A stretch of 64,000 nt of DNA from contig NZ_JASHKN010000008.1 of NCBI RefSeq assembly GCF_030056735.1, positions 186,001-250,000 on the forward strand. The letters are read 5' to 3'. Both the position numbers and the translations under genes were made by a program. The DNA comes from Rhodococcus sp. IEGM 1409 (lineage in GTDB: Bacteria > Actinomycetota > Actinomycetes > Mycobacteriales > Mycobacteriaceae). Shown here piece by piece: positions 15,672 through 24,400 of this stretch (position 1 is its first letter; each line of letters opens with the position of its first letter). The notes beneath the pieces are model-generated. The model was given only the letters and a program-made list of their open reading frames with translations, searched no databases and was not told where the DNA came from.

Positions 15672-16205
15672 ATGAACACCTCTGGGGTCGAGATGGTCGG
15701 CACGCATGGCCGTTACCGGTCCTTGCCTCGTTCTGCCGGAATACCGCCTCATCTACCTACAGGAAGTGCCTTGATCCCTCTGTCGAGTTCGACCGAAGCC
15801 GAACTTACTCACGACTCCATTGCCTCGCTCCGCGTCCGAGCGTCGTACTCTCAACTTCCGACTCTGCGCGGAATCACCCGCACGGTTGCAAACAACACCG
15901 GATTGGATGTCGACGGGACAGCCGATCTCGCTCTGGCGATGGACGAAGTCGCGAGCATTCTCATCGGCCATGCGATACCGTCCAGCGACTTGACCTGCCG
16001 ATTCGAGACCTTCGGTCGCACACTCCGCACCGTCGTGTCGGTGATTGCGCACTCCGAAATACCCGACAAGTCGCACAGCTTCGGATGGTTCGTTCTCGAA
16101 GCACTGGTGGACTCCGTCCGTCTGGAACAATCGCAAATCGACGCGGACGGACACATCACCCTGGCGATGACGCTTGAAAAGGGCTTGCTCCAGGAGCGTG
16201 CGTGA
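15672..16205 (+). CDS. rsbW: Anti-sigma factor of SigF (RsbW/UsfX-like)
   Basis: A 177-residue protein with a GHKL-type kinase fold: S-L-R-V-R-A-S-Y-S-Q-L-P-T-L-R near residue 53 and L-A-L-A-M-D-E-V-A-S-I-L-I in place of the N-box. It directly precedes and overlaps sigF (GTGA), the arrangement of usfX/rsbW-sigF in mycobacteria. It should bind and hold SigF inactive until a STAS antagonist releases it; the two STAS proteins in this window are candidates. The classic Asn of the N-box is replaced in the visible D-E-V-A-S, so kinase activity is uncertain. Confidence 0.87.
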   Translation: MNTSGVEMVGTHGRYRSLPRSAGIPPHLPTGSALIPLSSSTEAELTHDSIASLRVRASYSQLPTLRGITRTVANNTGLDVDGTADLALAMDEVASILIGHAIPSSDLTCRFETFGRTLRTVVSVIAHSEIPDKSHSFGWFVLEALVDSVRLEQSQIDADGHITLAMTLEKGLLQERA

Positions 16206-16984
16206 CCGCTGTCCCACCGGACAAGAAGGACCAGTACGAACTAGCGGTCGAATTGTTCGTCTCGATGGCTTCGCTTCCGCCGGATGATCCGACCCGCGAG
16301 AAGATCACCAACTCGATCATCGAATTGTGCCTACCTCTCGCCACCCACGTCGCACGCCGCTACCAGGGGCGCGGCCAGCCTTTCGAGGACTTGGAACAAG
16401 TTGCGCGCGTCGGGTTGGTACAGGCCGTGCAGCGATTCGACGTGGAAAAGGGATCGGATTTCCTGTCGTTCGCCGTCCCGACCGTAATGGGTGAGGTACG
16501 CAAGCATTTCCGCGATCATGGCTGGTCTGTGCGCGTCCCGCGAAGCCTTCAGGAACGGCACCTTGCACTGAACCGGGCGCTGACCTCGCTGTCCCAGACG
16601 CTCGGGCGGGCTCCGACCGTCGCGGAACTCGCGAAAGAACTCGACATCGAGCCGGACGAGGTCGAACAGGGGTTGACGGCCGGCAACTCGTATCGGACCA
16701 CACCACTCGACACCGCGTCCGCCGGCGACGGGAGCGGACTGACTCTGATCGACACATTGGGTCAGTACGACGAAGCGATCAGTCGGATCGACAATCACGA
16801 AACATTGCGGCCCGCGCTCCTGGCATTACCGGAGCGCGAGCGCACGATCGTCGTTCTGAGATTCTTCGGTCATCTCACCCAGTCTCAGATTGCCGAGAAG
16901 GTCGGCCTTTCCCAGATGCATGTCTCCAGAATCCTTACTCAGACACTGAAGCAGCTACGCACCGAAATGGGCGAAATCTTCTGA
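16202..16984 (+). CDS. sigF: RNA polymerase sigma factor SigF
   Basis: A 260-residue SigB/SigF/SigG-type sigma factor with regions 2 (D-L-E-Q-V-A-R-V-G-L-V-Q-A-V-Q-R-F-D), 3 (H-L-A-L-N-R-A-L-T-S-L-S-Q) and 4 (L-P-E-R-E-R-T-I-V-V-L-R-F-F with helix-turn-helix near 225-250). GTG start preceded by AGGAG and overlapping rsbW. In actinobacteria SigF directs stationary-phase and stress genes; the surrounding csbD, otsA, dps, STAS and cspA genes fit such a regulon. Confidence 0.95.
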   Translation: MTAVPPDKKDQYELAVELFVSMASLPPDDPTREKITNSIIELCLPLATHVARRYQGRGQPFEDLEQVARVGLVQAVQRFDVEKGSDFLSFAVPTVMGEVRKHFRDHGWSVRVPRSLQERHLALNRALTSLSQTLGRAPTVAELAKELDIEPDEVEQGLTAGNSYRTTPLDTASAGDGSGLTLIDTLGQYDEAISRIDNHETLRPALLALPERERTIVVLRFFGHLTQSQIAEKVGLSQMHVSRILTQTLKQLRTEMGEIF

Positions 16985-17000
16985 CGGTACGTCTCGAGGA

Positions 17001-17249
17001 TCAGATGTACTCCTGCGCAAGACGTTCCATCTCGGCTCGGTCGATGAGCCCGGGCTGGCCGATGTCGAGAGCCTCGAGATACTTGTTGGCGAGGCGGTAA
17101 TCGTGACCCCACGTGCCGTGCTCCCCGTCCTGCTCGGTGCGCTGAGCACTGGAACCGGGCGGAACCTCGTCACGCAGACCGTTGGTCTCCGCTCCGATCA
17201 ACGTGTCGAGCTTGGTCGAGATGGCCGTAAGTGCATCGCGGTCGTTCAT
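17001..17249 (-). CDS. Hypothetical small protein, 82 aa
   Basis: An 82-residue hydrophilic protein with an N-terminal helix (N-D-R-D-A-L-T-A-I-S-T-K-L-D) and a C-terminal R-A-E-M-E-R-L-A-Q-E-Y-I. No family recognised. It converges with sigF, stop to stop 16 bp apart. Confidence 0.65.
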   Translation of the reverse strand: MNDRDALTAISTKLDTLIGAETNGLRDEVPPGSSAQRTEQDGEHGTWGHDYRLANKYLEALDIGQPGLIDRAEMERLAQEYI

Positions 17250-17579
17250 CTGAATCCCTTCGTCCGGTGACGCTGATCCCCCACCCTACCGAAGCGTATA
17301 GCCAAAAACATTGCACCGCTTAATATTCGACTCCATGCCTGGACCGATTTCCACCCTCGAGCTACACTGAACGGTACCGAGGTTGAGAATACAGCCGGGG
17401 TTGAAGCCACTGGCGCTCGGTTCGCATCAAGGCTCTGGATCAGGTGAGTACGTTCTGCGCGTATCCGCCGTGCGCATATCCATTGAGCTCTAGAGCTTTC
17501 CACGCCTGGACGCATTCACTTTCCGCGCCGCCAGATCGGTCGTCAGCCTTTCGATGAAAGCACACAGACCGGATCTGCC
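17250..17579. other. Divergent intergenic region, nothing firm
   Basis: A 330-bp stretch between the 82-aa gene and the STAS gene. No coding frame, hairpin or repeat stands out; it should hold promoters for both. Confidence 0.4.
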
Positions 17580-18017
17580 ATGAATCTGAATGAACTCGAC
17601 CACACTTCGATCGATTCCATCGATCCCTCAACACAATTGGGTCCGATCGTGGAAACAGAAGGCTTCGCTGCCTGGCGGGTCGCACCCTCGACAGTCCTGG
17701 TCCAGGTCAATGTCGACCTCGATAGAATCTCCGCGCCCGAACTACAAGAACTTCTCAGCTCATACGCTGCGGAGTGGACTCGCGTCATCTTCGACCTGTC
17801 CAATTCGCTGTTCGTCGGTGCGGTATGCCTCGAACTGTTCGCCGAGCTGAACTCCCGTTCGCAAACCCATGACTTCCAGTGGTCCGTTATCGGGTCACAC
17901 CCACTTCGACGCTTGCTTCGGGCAGCGCGGGCGGAAGAAGAGTTTCCGGTTACGAACTCTGTCGAGGGAGCCATGCGCGCACTCCGCGAAGCAGAGAAGT
18001 CGCTCGAAGTCTCCTGA
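17580..18017 (+). CDS. STAS domain protein, putative anti-sigma antagonist
   Basis: A 145-residue STAS-type protein: T-V-L-V-Q-V-N-V-D-L-D-R-I-S-A-P-E-L near residue 38, then R-V-I-F-D-L-S-N-S-L-F-V-G-A-V-C-L. The segment after D-L-S is where RsbV antagonists carry a phosphorylatable Ser/Thr (SNSLFVG here). Its closeness to rsbW-sigF suggests that it releases SigF, but this is inferred. Confidence 0.75.
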   Translation: MNLNELDHTSIDSIDPSTQLGPIVETEGFAAWRVAPSTVLVQVNVDLDRISAPELQELLSSYAAEWTRVIFDLSNSLFVGAVCLELFAELNSRSQTHDFQWSVIGSHPLRRLLRAARAEEEFPVTNSVEGAMRALREAEKSLEVS

Positions 18018-18111
18018 CGGCACGCCCGGCACCTACGTCGAGCGCCGAGCGCTCTGCGCTCGCAGCGACTAAGGTTCGTCGGGCTGTCCGACGAGCTGAG
18101 AGAGACCGAGA

Positions 18112-19089
18112 ATGACAATCGCCAAGCGCCTAGATGCACTGCAACAGAAGCATCCGGCACTGGGGTTCCCGATAGCGGTCCTCTACAAGTTCCTCGACGA
18201 TCAAGGTGTTTATCTCGCCGCGCTGATCGCTTACTACGGCTTTGTCTCGCTGTTTCCGCTGCTTCTCCTACTCTCGACCATTCTCGGCTTCGTGCTGTCG
18301 GACAACCCCGAACTTCAGCAACAGATCTTGGACTCGGCACTGCATCAGTTCCCGGTTATCGGTGACGACCTGGGCAACGCGCAACAGATCGGCGGCGGCG
18401 TCACGGGTCTGGTGATCGGAATCGTCGGCGGCCTCTACGGTGGCCTCGGTGTCGCTCTGGCTTGCCAGAATGCGATGAACACGGTGTGGTCGGTGCCCCG
18501 AAACATGCGACCGGATCCCATCCGCGGGCGTCTTCAAGGGTTACTGCTGCTCGGCACCATCGGTCTCGCGGTCCTGGGGACCACCGCTGTCTCCAGCATC
18601 GGCGGCGCGCTTCATCTGGGCGGTTCGTTCAGCTTCTTACTGACCCTCGCGGCAGTCGTCTTGAATGCGGGCATCTTCATCGTCGCTTTCCGGCTCACCT
18701 GCGCGAGGCCGCTGTCTGTGGCCGATGTGGCACCCGGAGCGATCGCCGCTGCTGTTCTCTGGCAAGCACTTCAGTCCTTCGGTGCCCTCTACGTGACATC
18801 CGTGGTGCGGGGTGCCTCCACCACCAATGGCGTCTTTGCCATCGTTCTGGGTTTGTTGGCTTTCTTGTTCCTCGCTGCCGCCTCGATCGTCATGTGCACG
18901 GAAATCAACGTCGTGCGAGTCGACAAACTCCATCCGCGGGCCTTGCTGGCTCCGTTCACCGACAACACCGAGCTCATCGAAGGCGATCGGCGCACCTTCG
19001 CCGATCAAGCAAAAGCGCAACGCGCGGTTCCGCACGAGAACATCCACGTAACGTTCGACGGGCACACCAAATCCGACGAATCGGACTGA
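18112..19089 (+). CDS. YihY/BrkB family membrane protein
   Basis: A 325-residue integral membrane protein with six hydrophobic segments and the YihY signature: L-A-A-L-I-A-Y-Y-G-F-V-S-L-F-P-L-L-L near residue 35 and A-M-N-T-V-W near residue 122. It ends in a hydrophilic cytoplasmic tail of about 50 residues. YihY proteins were once called ribonuclease BN; that role is not accepted and the function is unknown. Confidence 0.9.
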   Translation: MTIAKRLDALQQKHPALGFPIAVLYKFLDDQGVYLAALIAYYGFVSLFPLLLLLSTILGFVLSDNPELQQQILDSALHQFPVIGDDLGNAQQIGGGVTGLVIGIVGGLYGGLGVALACQNAMNTVWSVPRNMRPDPIRGRLQGLLLLGTIGLAVLGTTAVSSIGGALHLGGSFSFLLTLAAVVLNAGIFIVAFRLTCARPLSVADVAPGAIAAAVLWQALQSFGALYVTSVVRGASTTNGVFAIVLGLLAFLFLAAASIVMCTEINVVRVDKLHPRALLAPFTDNTELIEGDRRTFADQAKAQRAVPHENIHVTFDGHTKSDESD

Positions 19090-19405
19090 TCTCGACCCCG
19101 ATCGAGTTGGGTATTTGGTCCCGTCCTGAGCATCGGGGTGACATTCTGCGCCGCGAATCCAGATTTAACACAGGTGTTGTCATTTCGCGCTGTGTCGAAG
19201 CGACGAATACATCACAGCAGGTAAACGCGCATAGTTGAACAATCACCTGCTTCCGGTACGGCCCCGGAACGGGACAAATCCGTCAAATACTGCAACTCGC
19301 CATGCATGTAATTGGAGACAGAAAAAGAAGAGCATGGCAGGATCAGGTGTGAGACCGGACTCTCGATGGGAGGGCTCGGCTCGATGGATCCAGGAGAATT
19401 TGGTT
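19090..19405. other. Region upstream of cspA
   Basis: A 316-bp stretch without a convincing gene. It probably carries the cspA promoter and a long mRNA leader, as usual for cold-shock genes; no specific promoter box could be fixed by eye. Confidence 0.4.
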
Positions 19406-19609
19406 ATGGCTCAGGGCAGTGTCAAGTGGTTCAACGGTGAAAAGGGCTTCGGATTCATCGAGCAGGAAGGTGGCGGACCGGATGTGTTCGTTCACTACTC
19501 GGAGATCCAGGGCAGCGGCTACAAGTCCCTCGACGAGGGCCAGAAGGTCGAGTTCGAGATCGGACAGGGCCAAAAGGGCCCCCAGGCTCAGAACGTTCGC
19601 GCCATCTGA
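19406..19609 (+). CDS. cspA: Cold shock protein CspA
   Basis: A 67-residue cold-shock domain protein that binds single-stranded RNA/DNA. RNP1 (K-G-F-G-F-I, 13-18) and RNP2 (V-F-V-H-Y, 27-31) are intact. ATG at 19406 follows CAGGAG at 19391-19396 and begins [10 protein letters not shown], the usual start. A strong bidirectional terminator follows. Confidence 0.97.
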   Translation: MAQGSVKWFNGEKGFGFIEQEGGGPDVFVHYSEIQGSGYKSLDEGQKVEFEIGQGQKGPQAQNVRAI

Positions 19610-19636
19610 GTTCGATCCCAGTCTGAATTCAGACTG

Positions 19637-19681
19637 AAAAGGCTGGACGCTGCACCGCACGGTGCCGGCATCCAGCCTTTT
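19637..19681. terminator. Terminator after cspA
   Basis: AAAAGGCTGGA (19637-19647) pairs with TCCAGCCTTTT (19671-19681), with further pairing inside. It has A-run and T-run ends, so it can serve cspA and the convergent CDGSH gene. A smaller inverted repeat, CAGTCTGAATTCAGACTG, lies just before it. Confidence 0.85.
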
Positions 19682-19738
19682 CTTGGTTTCTGGGTCTCCT
19701 TGGTTTCCGGGTCGGGCGCGTGCCGAGTTCGGTGCCGG

Positions 19739-19978
19739 TTAACTCGCTCGCACCCGCTTCTTCTTGTGGGAGCTGTCGCAGAACGGCGCGATGCCGGTCC
19801 GTCCGCATCGACACAACGCGACCGTGGAGCGCTTGTTCTCTATCGGAGTGCCGTCGTCGCGGAGCAACTCGAAGTCACCACGCACCAGCAGCGGTCCGTC
19901 CGAGCAGGCGGTTATGGTGGTGTTGCACCCGGAATTATCCGGTGTTTCGGCAGATGACGATTCGGGAAACGCGGTCAT
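19739..19978 (-). CDS. CDGSH iron-sulfur domain protein
   Basis: A 79-residue protein with the 2Fe-2S CDGSH motif C-R-C-G-x6-F-C-D-S-S-H near residues 56-71. Upstream there is a G-P-L-L-V-R-G-D-F-E-L-L strand typical of prokaryotic CDGSH proteins. The ATG at 19978 has GAGGA 5-7 nt upstream. That site lies inside the coding sequence of the divergent redox-enzyme gene, whose ATG starts at the next base. Confidence 0.92.
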   Translation of the reverse strand: MTAFPESSSAETPDNSGCNTTITACSDGPLLVRGDFELLRDDGTPIENKRSTVALCRCGRTGIAPFCDSSHKKKRVRAS

Positions 19979-21028
19979 ATGTCCTCTTCACTTCTCAATT
20001 CGGCCACTGGCGTGCCTACTTCCATGCCCGTTCCGCAGGCTCGCGGCCCGCTGAGCGCCACTCTCGTTTCCATTCTGCGCTCCTCCGCCGATCCGAGGGA
20101 ACTGAAGACTGCCGCTGACGCGTACGAAGATGCACGGTCCACCGACCTCACCTACGACATTCTTCGAGACGACGACGCCCAGTTGACGCTGACGCTCCTC
20201 TACGAGCTTCATCTGCAGGGAATCGAGAACGTCTCGGACAAGTGGGAGTGGAATCCGGACCTGCTCGCGGTGCGGTCTCGTCTCGAAACGCACTTCGAGT
20301 CCGCCATCGCGCAACTCGTGGGGACTGTTCCGTCGTCTGGCGACGTGGTGGCCGACCTGTGGGCGCTGACGGCGCCCAGTGCCGGACCCGGTCTTGCATC
20401 CTTCATGGCGAAGGACGCCACGGTCGATCAGTTCGCGGAGGTGCTGATTCACCGTTCGCTCAATCAGCTCCGCGAAGCGGATGTGCACACCCTTGGAATC
20501 TCGCGACTCTCCGGTGCTGTCAAGGCAGCCCTCGTAGAAGTGCAGAGCGACGAGTACGGAGGCGGCCGCGCAGAGCGTATGCATTCGCGTCTGTTTGCCG
20601 ACACGATGCGGGCCGTCGGTCTTTCGGACCGCTACGGTCACTACATCGATGCGGTTCCCGCAGCAACTTTGGCGTCGTTGAATGCTCTCTCGCTCTTCGG
20701 TTTTCACCGCCGACATCTCGGAGCCCTGGTCGGGCACCTGTGCGCCGTCGAGACCACATCGGCGCTGCCGAGTAAGCGGTACAGCGCCGGACTGCGCCGA
20801 CTCGGATTCGGTTCGGACGTGACACTGTTCTACGACGAGCATGTGGAAGCGGATTCCGTCCACGAACAGATCGCCGTTCGGGAGCTTGCCGGCGGTCTTG
20901 CTTCGTCACAGCCACACCGCGCCGGCGACATCTTGTTCGGCGCCGCAACTTGCCTCGCGTTCGACGATCTTCTCGGCGAACACCTCACATCGAGTTGGGA
21001 CAAGGGTGAGACTTCGTTGCGCGAATGA
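19979..21028 (+). CDS. Iron-containing redox enzyme family protein (heme-oxygenase-like fold)
   Basis: A 349-residue helical protein of the heme-oxygenase-like diiron type. Candidate ligands include E-L-H near residue 78, V-E-V-Q-S-D-E-Y-G-G-G around 185, H-L-C-A-V-E-T-T around 258 and the D-E-H-V-E-A-D-S-V-H-E-Q motif around 285-296. It sits head-to-head with a CDGSH electron carrier and converges (44-bp overlap) with a HemK2-type methyltransferase, a set that often travels together in actinobacteria. ATG at 19979 has only a weak ribosome binding site; ATG at 20024 is an alternative. Substrate unknown. Confidence 0.82.
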   Translation: MSSSLLNSATGVPTSMPVPQARGPLSATLVSILRSSADPRELKTAADAYEDARSTDLTYDILRDDDAQLTLTLLYELHLQGIENVSDKWEWNPDLLAVRSRLETHFESAIAQLVGTVPSSGDVVADLWALTAPSAGPGLASFMAKDATVDQFAEVLIHRSLNQLREADVHTLGISRLSGAVKAALVEVQSDEYGGGRAERMHSRLFADTMRAVGLSDRYGHYIDAVPAATLASLNALSLFGFHRRHLGALVGHLCAVETTSALPSKRYSAGLRRLGFGSDVTLFYDEHVEADSVHEQIAVRELAGGLASSQPHRAGDILFGAATCLAFDDLLGEHLTSSWDKGETSLRE

Positions 21029-21656
21029 TCACCAGTTGTTCGGTTTCCTGACCGGTGGTGATCAACCCTCGCGCTTCGAGCATCGTGCGTCTCTCACGCA
21101 TCACGGGCCCGAACGGAATATACTTCCGAGCCGAAATCTCCACGGCCATACCGTGTTCCTCGAGTATCGCCTCAGTCTTGTCGACCCCACACAGCACCGA
21201 CTGCAGGAGAAGAAGTGTGCCACCGGGGACGAGTACGTCGTGAACGGTCGCCGCGATCCTGTCAATGAGGGCGCGTCCGTCCTTGCCTGCGTCCCAAGCA
21301 CGTTCGATTCCAGTGGTAGGGAGATCATCTGCAAGCGCAGGGACGTACGGCGGGTTGGAAATCACCAGATCGAAGAGTTCGCCGTGCACCGCCTCGGTGA
21401 GATCCCCACGACGGGAATCGATCAAGGTTCCGTTGAGGATTCCGTTCAGACGAGCATTGGCGCACGCTCGGCGGGATATGTCGACCGCGACAACGTGGCC
21501 TGCACCTGCCGCAGATGCCGCGACAGCGAGGGCGCCGGTCCCCGTGCACAGATCCAGCACCCGGCTGCGAGCGGTCAGGTGCTCGAACAGCAGAGCATCC
21601 GCGAGTAACGACGTGTCGTGTTGCGGTGGATACACACCGGGTAAACGCAGGATCAT
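20985..21656 (-). CDS. HemK2/MTQ2 family protein methyltransferase
   Basis: A 223-residue class I SAM methyltransferase. Motif I is V-L-D-L-C-T-G-T-G-A-L-A, and the catalytic N-P-P-Y that marks glutamine/adenine N-methyltransferases is present (I-S-N-P-P-Y-V-P). It lacks the N-terminal domain of PrmC, as in HemK2 proteins. ATG at 21656 is chosen over 21659 for spacing to GAGGAG. Its 3' end overlaps the convergent redox-enzyme gene by 44 bp. Confidence 0.9.
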   Translation of the reverse strand: MILRLPGVYPPQHDTSLLADALLFEHLTARSRVLDLCTGTGALAVAASAAGAGHVVAVDISRRACANARLNGILNGTLIDSRRGDLTEAVHGELFDLVISNPPYVPALADDLPTTGIERAWDAGKDGRALIDRIAATVHDVLVPGGTLLLLQSVLCGVDKTEAILEEHGMAVEISARKYIPFGPVMRERRTMLEARGLITTGQETEQLVIIRATKSHPCPNSM

Positions 21657-21791
21657 CATCGGCTCCTCTTTTCAGGCGACATCGCACATCGCTGCATGCG
21701 GCTACCCAGGAACCTCGAATTTCATGCAACATTGGAGTATCGACCGCCTGGAACGGTCACATCACCGCAGTTTGCGGAGTAGACCTGAGTC

Positions 21792-22559
21792 ATGACAGGC
21801 AATGCGGACACTCCACAGGGAGCCGCGGCGTTTGCTTCCGCAGCAGATTCGCTCGACACCCTCGCCGAAGCGATTGCCGGACTCCGGTCCAGTCTGAACA
21901 CGGACGAGCACCTCGACTCCATGCTCCAACGTCTGGCCGAGACGGCGGTCAAAGCACTGCCGGACGCCGACGCAGTCAGCGTGACCGTGTTGTCGGCCGA
22001 TGGCCCGCGAACTGCCGCATCTACCGCGGACTATCTCTCCGAGATAGACGACGCCCAGCATTCCGCCGATCGTGGTCCGTGTGTGGACGCCGCACGCACA
22101 GTCTCGTCAGTCCGGGCAAAGGTGGGTGATCACGAAGCCGAATGGCCGGAATTCACCGTCGAGGCCCGCAAACAAGGCGTCCGGTCCTACTTGTCCGTGC
22201 CGATCACCATGGGCGAAGGGAGCACCGAACTTCTCGGCGCTTTCAACGTCTACGGATTCGCATCGACCGAGTTCAAGGCCTTCGACGAAGAGTTGATGAA
22301 ATTGTTCACCGCCGGTGCGGGGGCGGCGATCGCAGATTCACGACGCTGGCGACAGGCACACGAGCACATCGAACAGTTGCACTGTGCCATGCAATCTCGG
22401 GCCGAGATCGAACAGGCCAAGGGCGTCCTGATCGCCGTCCACGGTATCGACGCCGAGGAAGCATTCAGCCGCCTCGTGCAGCGATCACAGCACACCAACG
22501 TCAAACTCCACGACGTTGCCCGGATGCTCATCGACTCGGTGCGCCACCGCCGGTCCTGA
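21792..22559 (+). CDS. GAF and ANTAR domain protein
   Basis: A 255-residue protein: helical N-terminus, GAF domain (about 40-185; D-A-D-A-V-S-V-T-V, R-G-P-C-V-D-A-A-R-T and Y-L-S-V-P-I segments) and a C-terminal ANTAR domain (about 195-250; S-R-A-E-I-E-Q-A-K-G-V-L-I). This is the second ANTAR antiterminator in the window. The signal sensed by the GAF domain is unknown. Confidence 0.9.
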   Translation: MTGNADTPQGAAAFASAADSLDTLAEAIAGLRSSLNTDEHLDSMLQRLAETAVKALPDADAVSVTVLSADGPRTAASTADYLSEIDDAQHSADRGPCVDAARTVSSVRAKVGDHEAEWPEFTVEARKQGVRSYLSVPITMGEGSTELLGAFNVYGFASTEFKAFDEELMKLFTAGAGAAIADSRRWRQAHEHIEQLHCAMQSRAEIEQAKGVLIAVHGIDAEEAFSRLVQRSQHTNVKLHDVARMLIDSVRHRRS

Positions 22560-22760
22560 AGATCATTCAGTCGCAAAACCCCGGTTTGTACCCCGCAGGC
22601 ACAGCTCTCAAACGTATCCAGAGATGTTTCACCGAGACAGTTTTCGACCTGCGCGACTGCCGGTGGTCGCGCGGCGGCACTCGTCTGAAATGTGGTTATC
22701 TGTTGAGAACCGGGACGAAAGAAAGCCCGACCGTACCAGGGTGAGGAAAGGATCGTCACT

Positions 22761-23465
22761 GTGCCAATCGACCAGGTTCTTGTCGTAGTTCCCGCCCACA
22801 ACGAAGCCGAAGACCTTCCCAATTGCCTTCGTGCACTCGCAACAGCGGCGTCGGCTTGCGTTGTCCCCGTCCGAGTTGTCGCCGTCCTCGACAACTGTTC
22901 GGACGGAACCGCGGGGGTCATCCCCGAAGGGGTGGAAGTGCTCCGCGTCGAGCACCAGAATGTCGGTCGTTCGCGAGCGACGGGTTTCTCCGAGTTCGGC
23001 CGAGATTTGGGTCCGTCAGCGTGGTTCACCACCACCGATGCTGATTCGGTGGTCGGACCAACCTGGATTGCGCGCCAATTGGAATATGCGCGTACCGCGG
23101 ACGTGGTCGCGGGAACCGTTCGCATCGCAGATTGGGAGGGCCAGCCGCAGTCCGTCCGCGAACGATACGAACGTATGTACCACGCACATCCATATGGTCG
23201 ACACGGTCACATCCACGGTGCCAACCTCGGTGTCCGCGCCGATATGTACTGGAGCATCGGAGGATTCTCGGATCTCGAGGAAGACGAGGACGTAGATCTC
23301 GTTCGGCGATTGAGCGAGGCGGGTGCGTGTATCGCGTGGGCAGAAGACATTGCGGTCACCACGTCTGCGCGTCTCGACGGCCGAACTCCGGGCGGCTTTG
23401 CCGGACATATCCGTAACCTGGGTGGTACGACCGCCGATAACGAAGAAGCGGAGCTGGCACGATGA
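22761..23465 (+). CDS. Glycosyltransferase family 2
   Basis: A 234-residue GT-A fold enzyme. It starts V-V-V-P-A-H-N-E-A-E, has a nucleotide-sugar binding strand V-V-A-V-L-D-N-C-S-D, the metal-binding D-A-D in T-T-T-D-A-D-S-V-V, and a late E-E-D-E-D-V-D-L acceptor-side motif. GTG start with AGGAAAGG upstream. First gene of a four-gene overlapping operon (3- to 7-bp overlaps throughout). No transmembrane segment, so it is a cytosolic transferase on a small acceptor or lipid. Confidence 0.9.
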   Translation: MPIDQVLVVVPAHNEAEDLPNCLRALATAASACVVPVRVVAVLDNCSDGTAGVIPEGVEVLRVEHQNVGRSRATGFSEFGRDLGPSAWFTTTDADSVVGPTWIARQLEYARTADVVAGTVRIADWEGQPQSVRERYERMYHAHPYGRHGHIHGANLGVRADMYWSIGGFSDLEEDEDVDLVRRLSEAGACIAWAEDIAVTTSARLDGRTPGGFAGHIRNLGGTTADNEEAELAR

Positions 23466-24400
23466 AACGACTACACACACTCTTGGATGCAGGCGGACTG
23501 TATTTGCCACTGCCCGGAGGCGGCGCGACGGCCGCACGGTGGACCTCCCTCGCAGAGCTCACACGGGAGAACGTGGTTCTCGGCCGGATGGCTGAGGCTC
23601 ACACCGACGCCGTCGCGATACTCACCGAACTCGACGGCCCTGATCCCGAACCGGGTCAGCTGTGGGGCGTGTGGGCATCCGAGCCACCCTCACCGGTGGT
23701 GAATGCGTCTGAGCACGTGGGGATCTGGACGCTCACCGGTCGCAAGTTGTGGTGTTCTGGCGCTAACACGTGCACGCATGCACTGATCACCGCCTTGGTC
23801 GAGGGAGTCCCCTCTCTCTTCGCGGTTGAGCTCGGTCTACCTGGAGTGCATCCGGTTCCCGATTCGTGGAAGGCCGTTGGTATGGCCGAAAGCGACTCCA
23901 GCGCAGTCGACTTCGACATGGTTCCGGCCATCCCGGTCGGGACGGCAGGCGACTACCTGAGCCGGCCAGGGTTCTGGCACGGGGCGATAGGCGTGGCTGC
24001 ATGCTGGTACGGCGGTGCCTGCGGAGTCGCAGATCCGTTGTACGACAAAGCTGCAAGCACCGAAGATCCCTACGTCCTCGCACATCTCGGTGCAGTCGAC
24101 GCAGCGTTGGCCGCGGCGCGCAACGCGCTCGCAGTCGCGGCAGCAGAGATCGACGCGGATCCCGCTGACAAGAATGCAGAAGCCATGCAACGGGCTCTAC
24201 GCGTTCGTGCAATCGTGGAGCGTGCCGCGACGGAAACCCTCGATCGAGTGGGACGCGCTCTCGGAGCCGCACCACTCTGCATGGACGCCGAACATGCCGC
24301 GCGGGTAGCCGACCTCACCGTCTACTTGCGGCAGAGCCACGCCGAGAAGGATCTCGCCGAACTCGGCCGGATTGCGGCCAAGGGGAAACGGCCGTGGTGA
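23462..24400 (+). CDS. Acyl-CoA dehydrogenase-like flavoprotein, short
   Basis: A 312-residue protein with the middle and C-terminal parts of an acyl-CoA dehydrogenase: W-T-L-T-G-R-K-L-W-C-S-G-A beta domain near residue 90, then a helical domain containing V-E-R-A-A-T-E-T-L-D-R-V-G-R-A-L-G-A. It is about 70 residues shorter than usual, mostly lacking the N-terminal helical domain, and a catalytic Glu cannot be placed. In this operon it may oxidise a carrier- or sugar-linked acyl or amine rather than act in beta-oxidation. Confidence 0.82.
   Translation: MKRLHTLLDAGGLYLPLPGGGATAARWTSLAELTRENVVLGRMAEAHTDAVAILTELDGPDPEPGQLWGVWASEPPSPVVNASEHVGIWTLTGRKLWCSGANTCTHALITALVEGVPSLFAVELGLPGVHPVPDSWKAVGMAESDSSAVDFDMVPAIPVGTAGDYLSRPGFWHGAIGVAACWYGGACGVADPLYDKAASTEDPYVLAHLGAVDAALAAARNALAVAAAEIDADPADKNAEAMQRALRVRAIVERAATETLDRVGRALGAAPLCMDAEHAARVADLTVYLRQSHAEKDLAELGRIAAKGKRPW

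Noticed and set aside
19988..20863. Minus-strand frame of 291 codons
   Set aside because: Antisense to the iron-redox enzyme gene, which has recognisable family motifs; the antisense translation has shadow composition.
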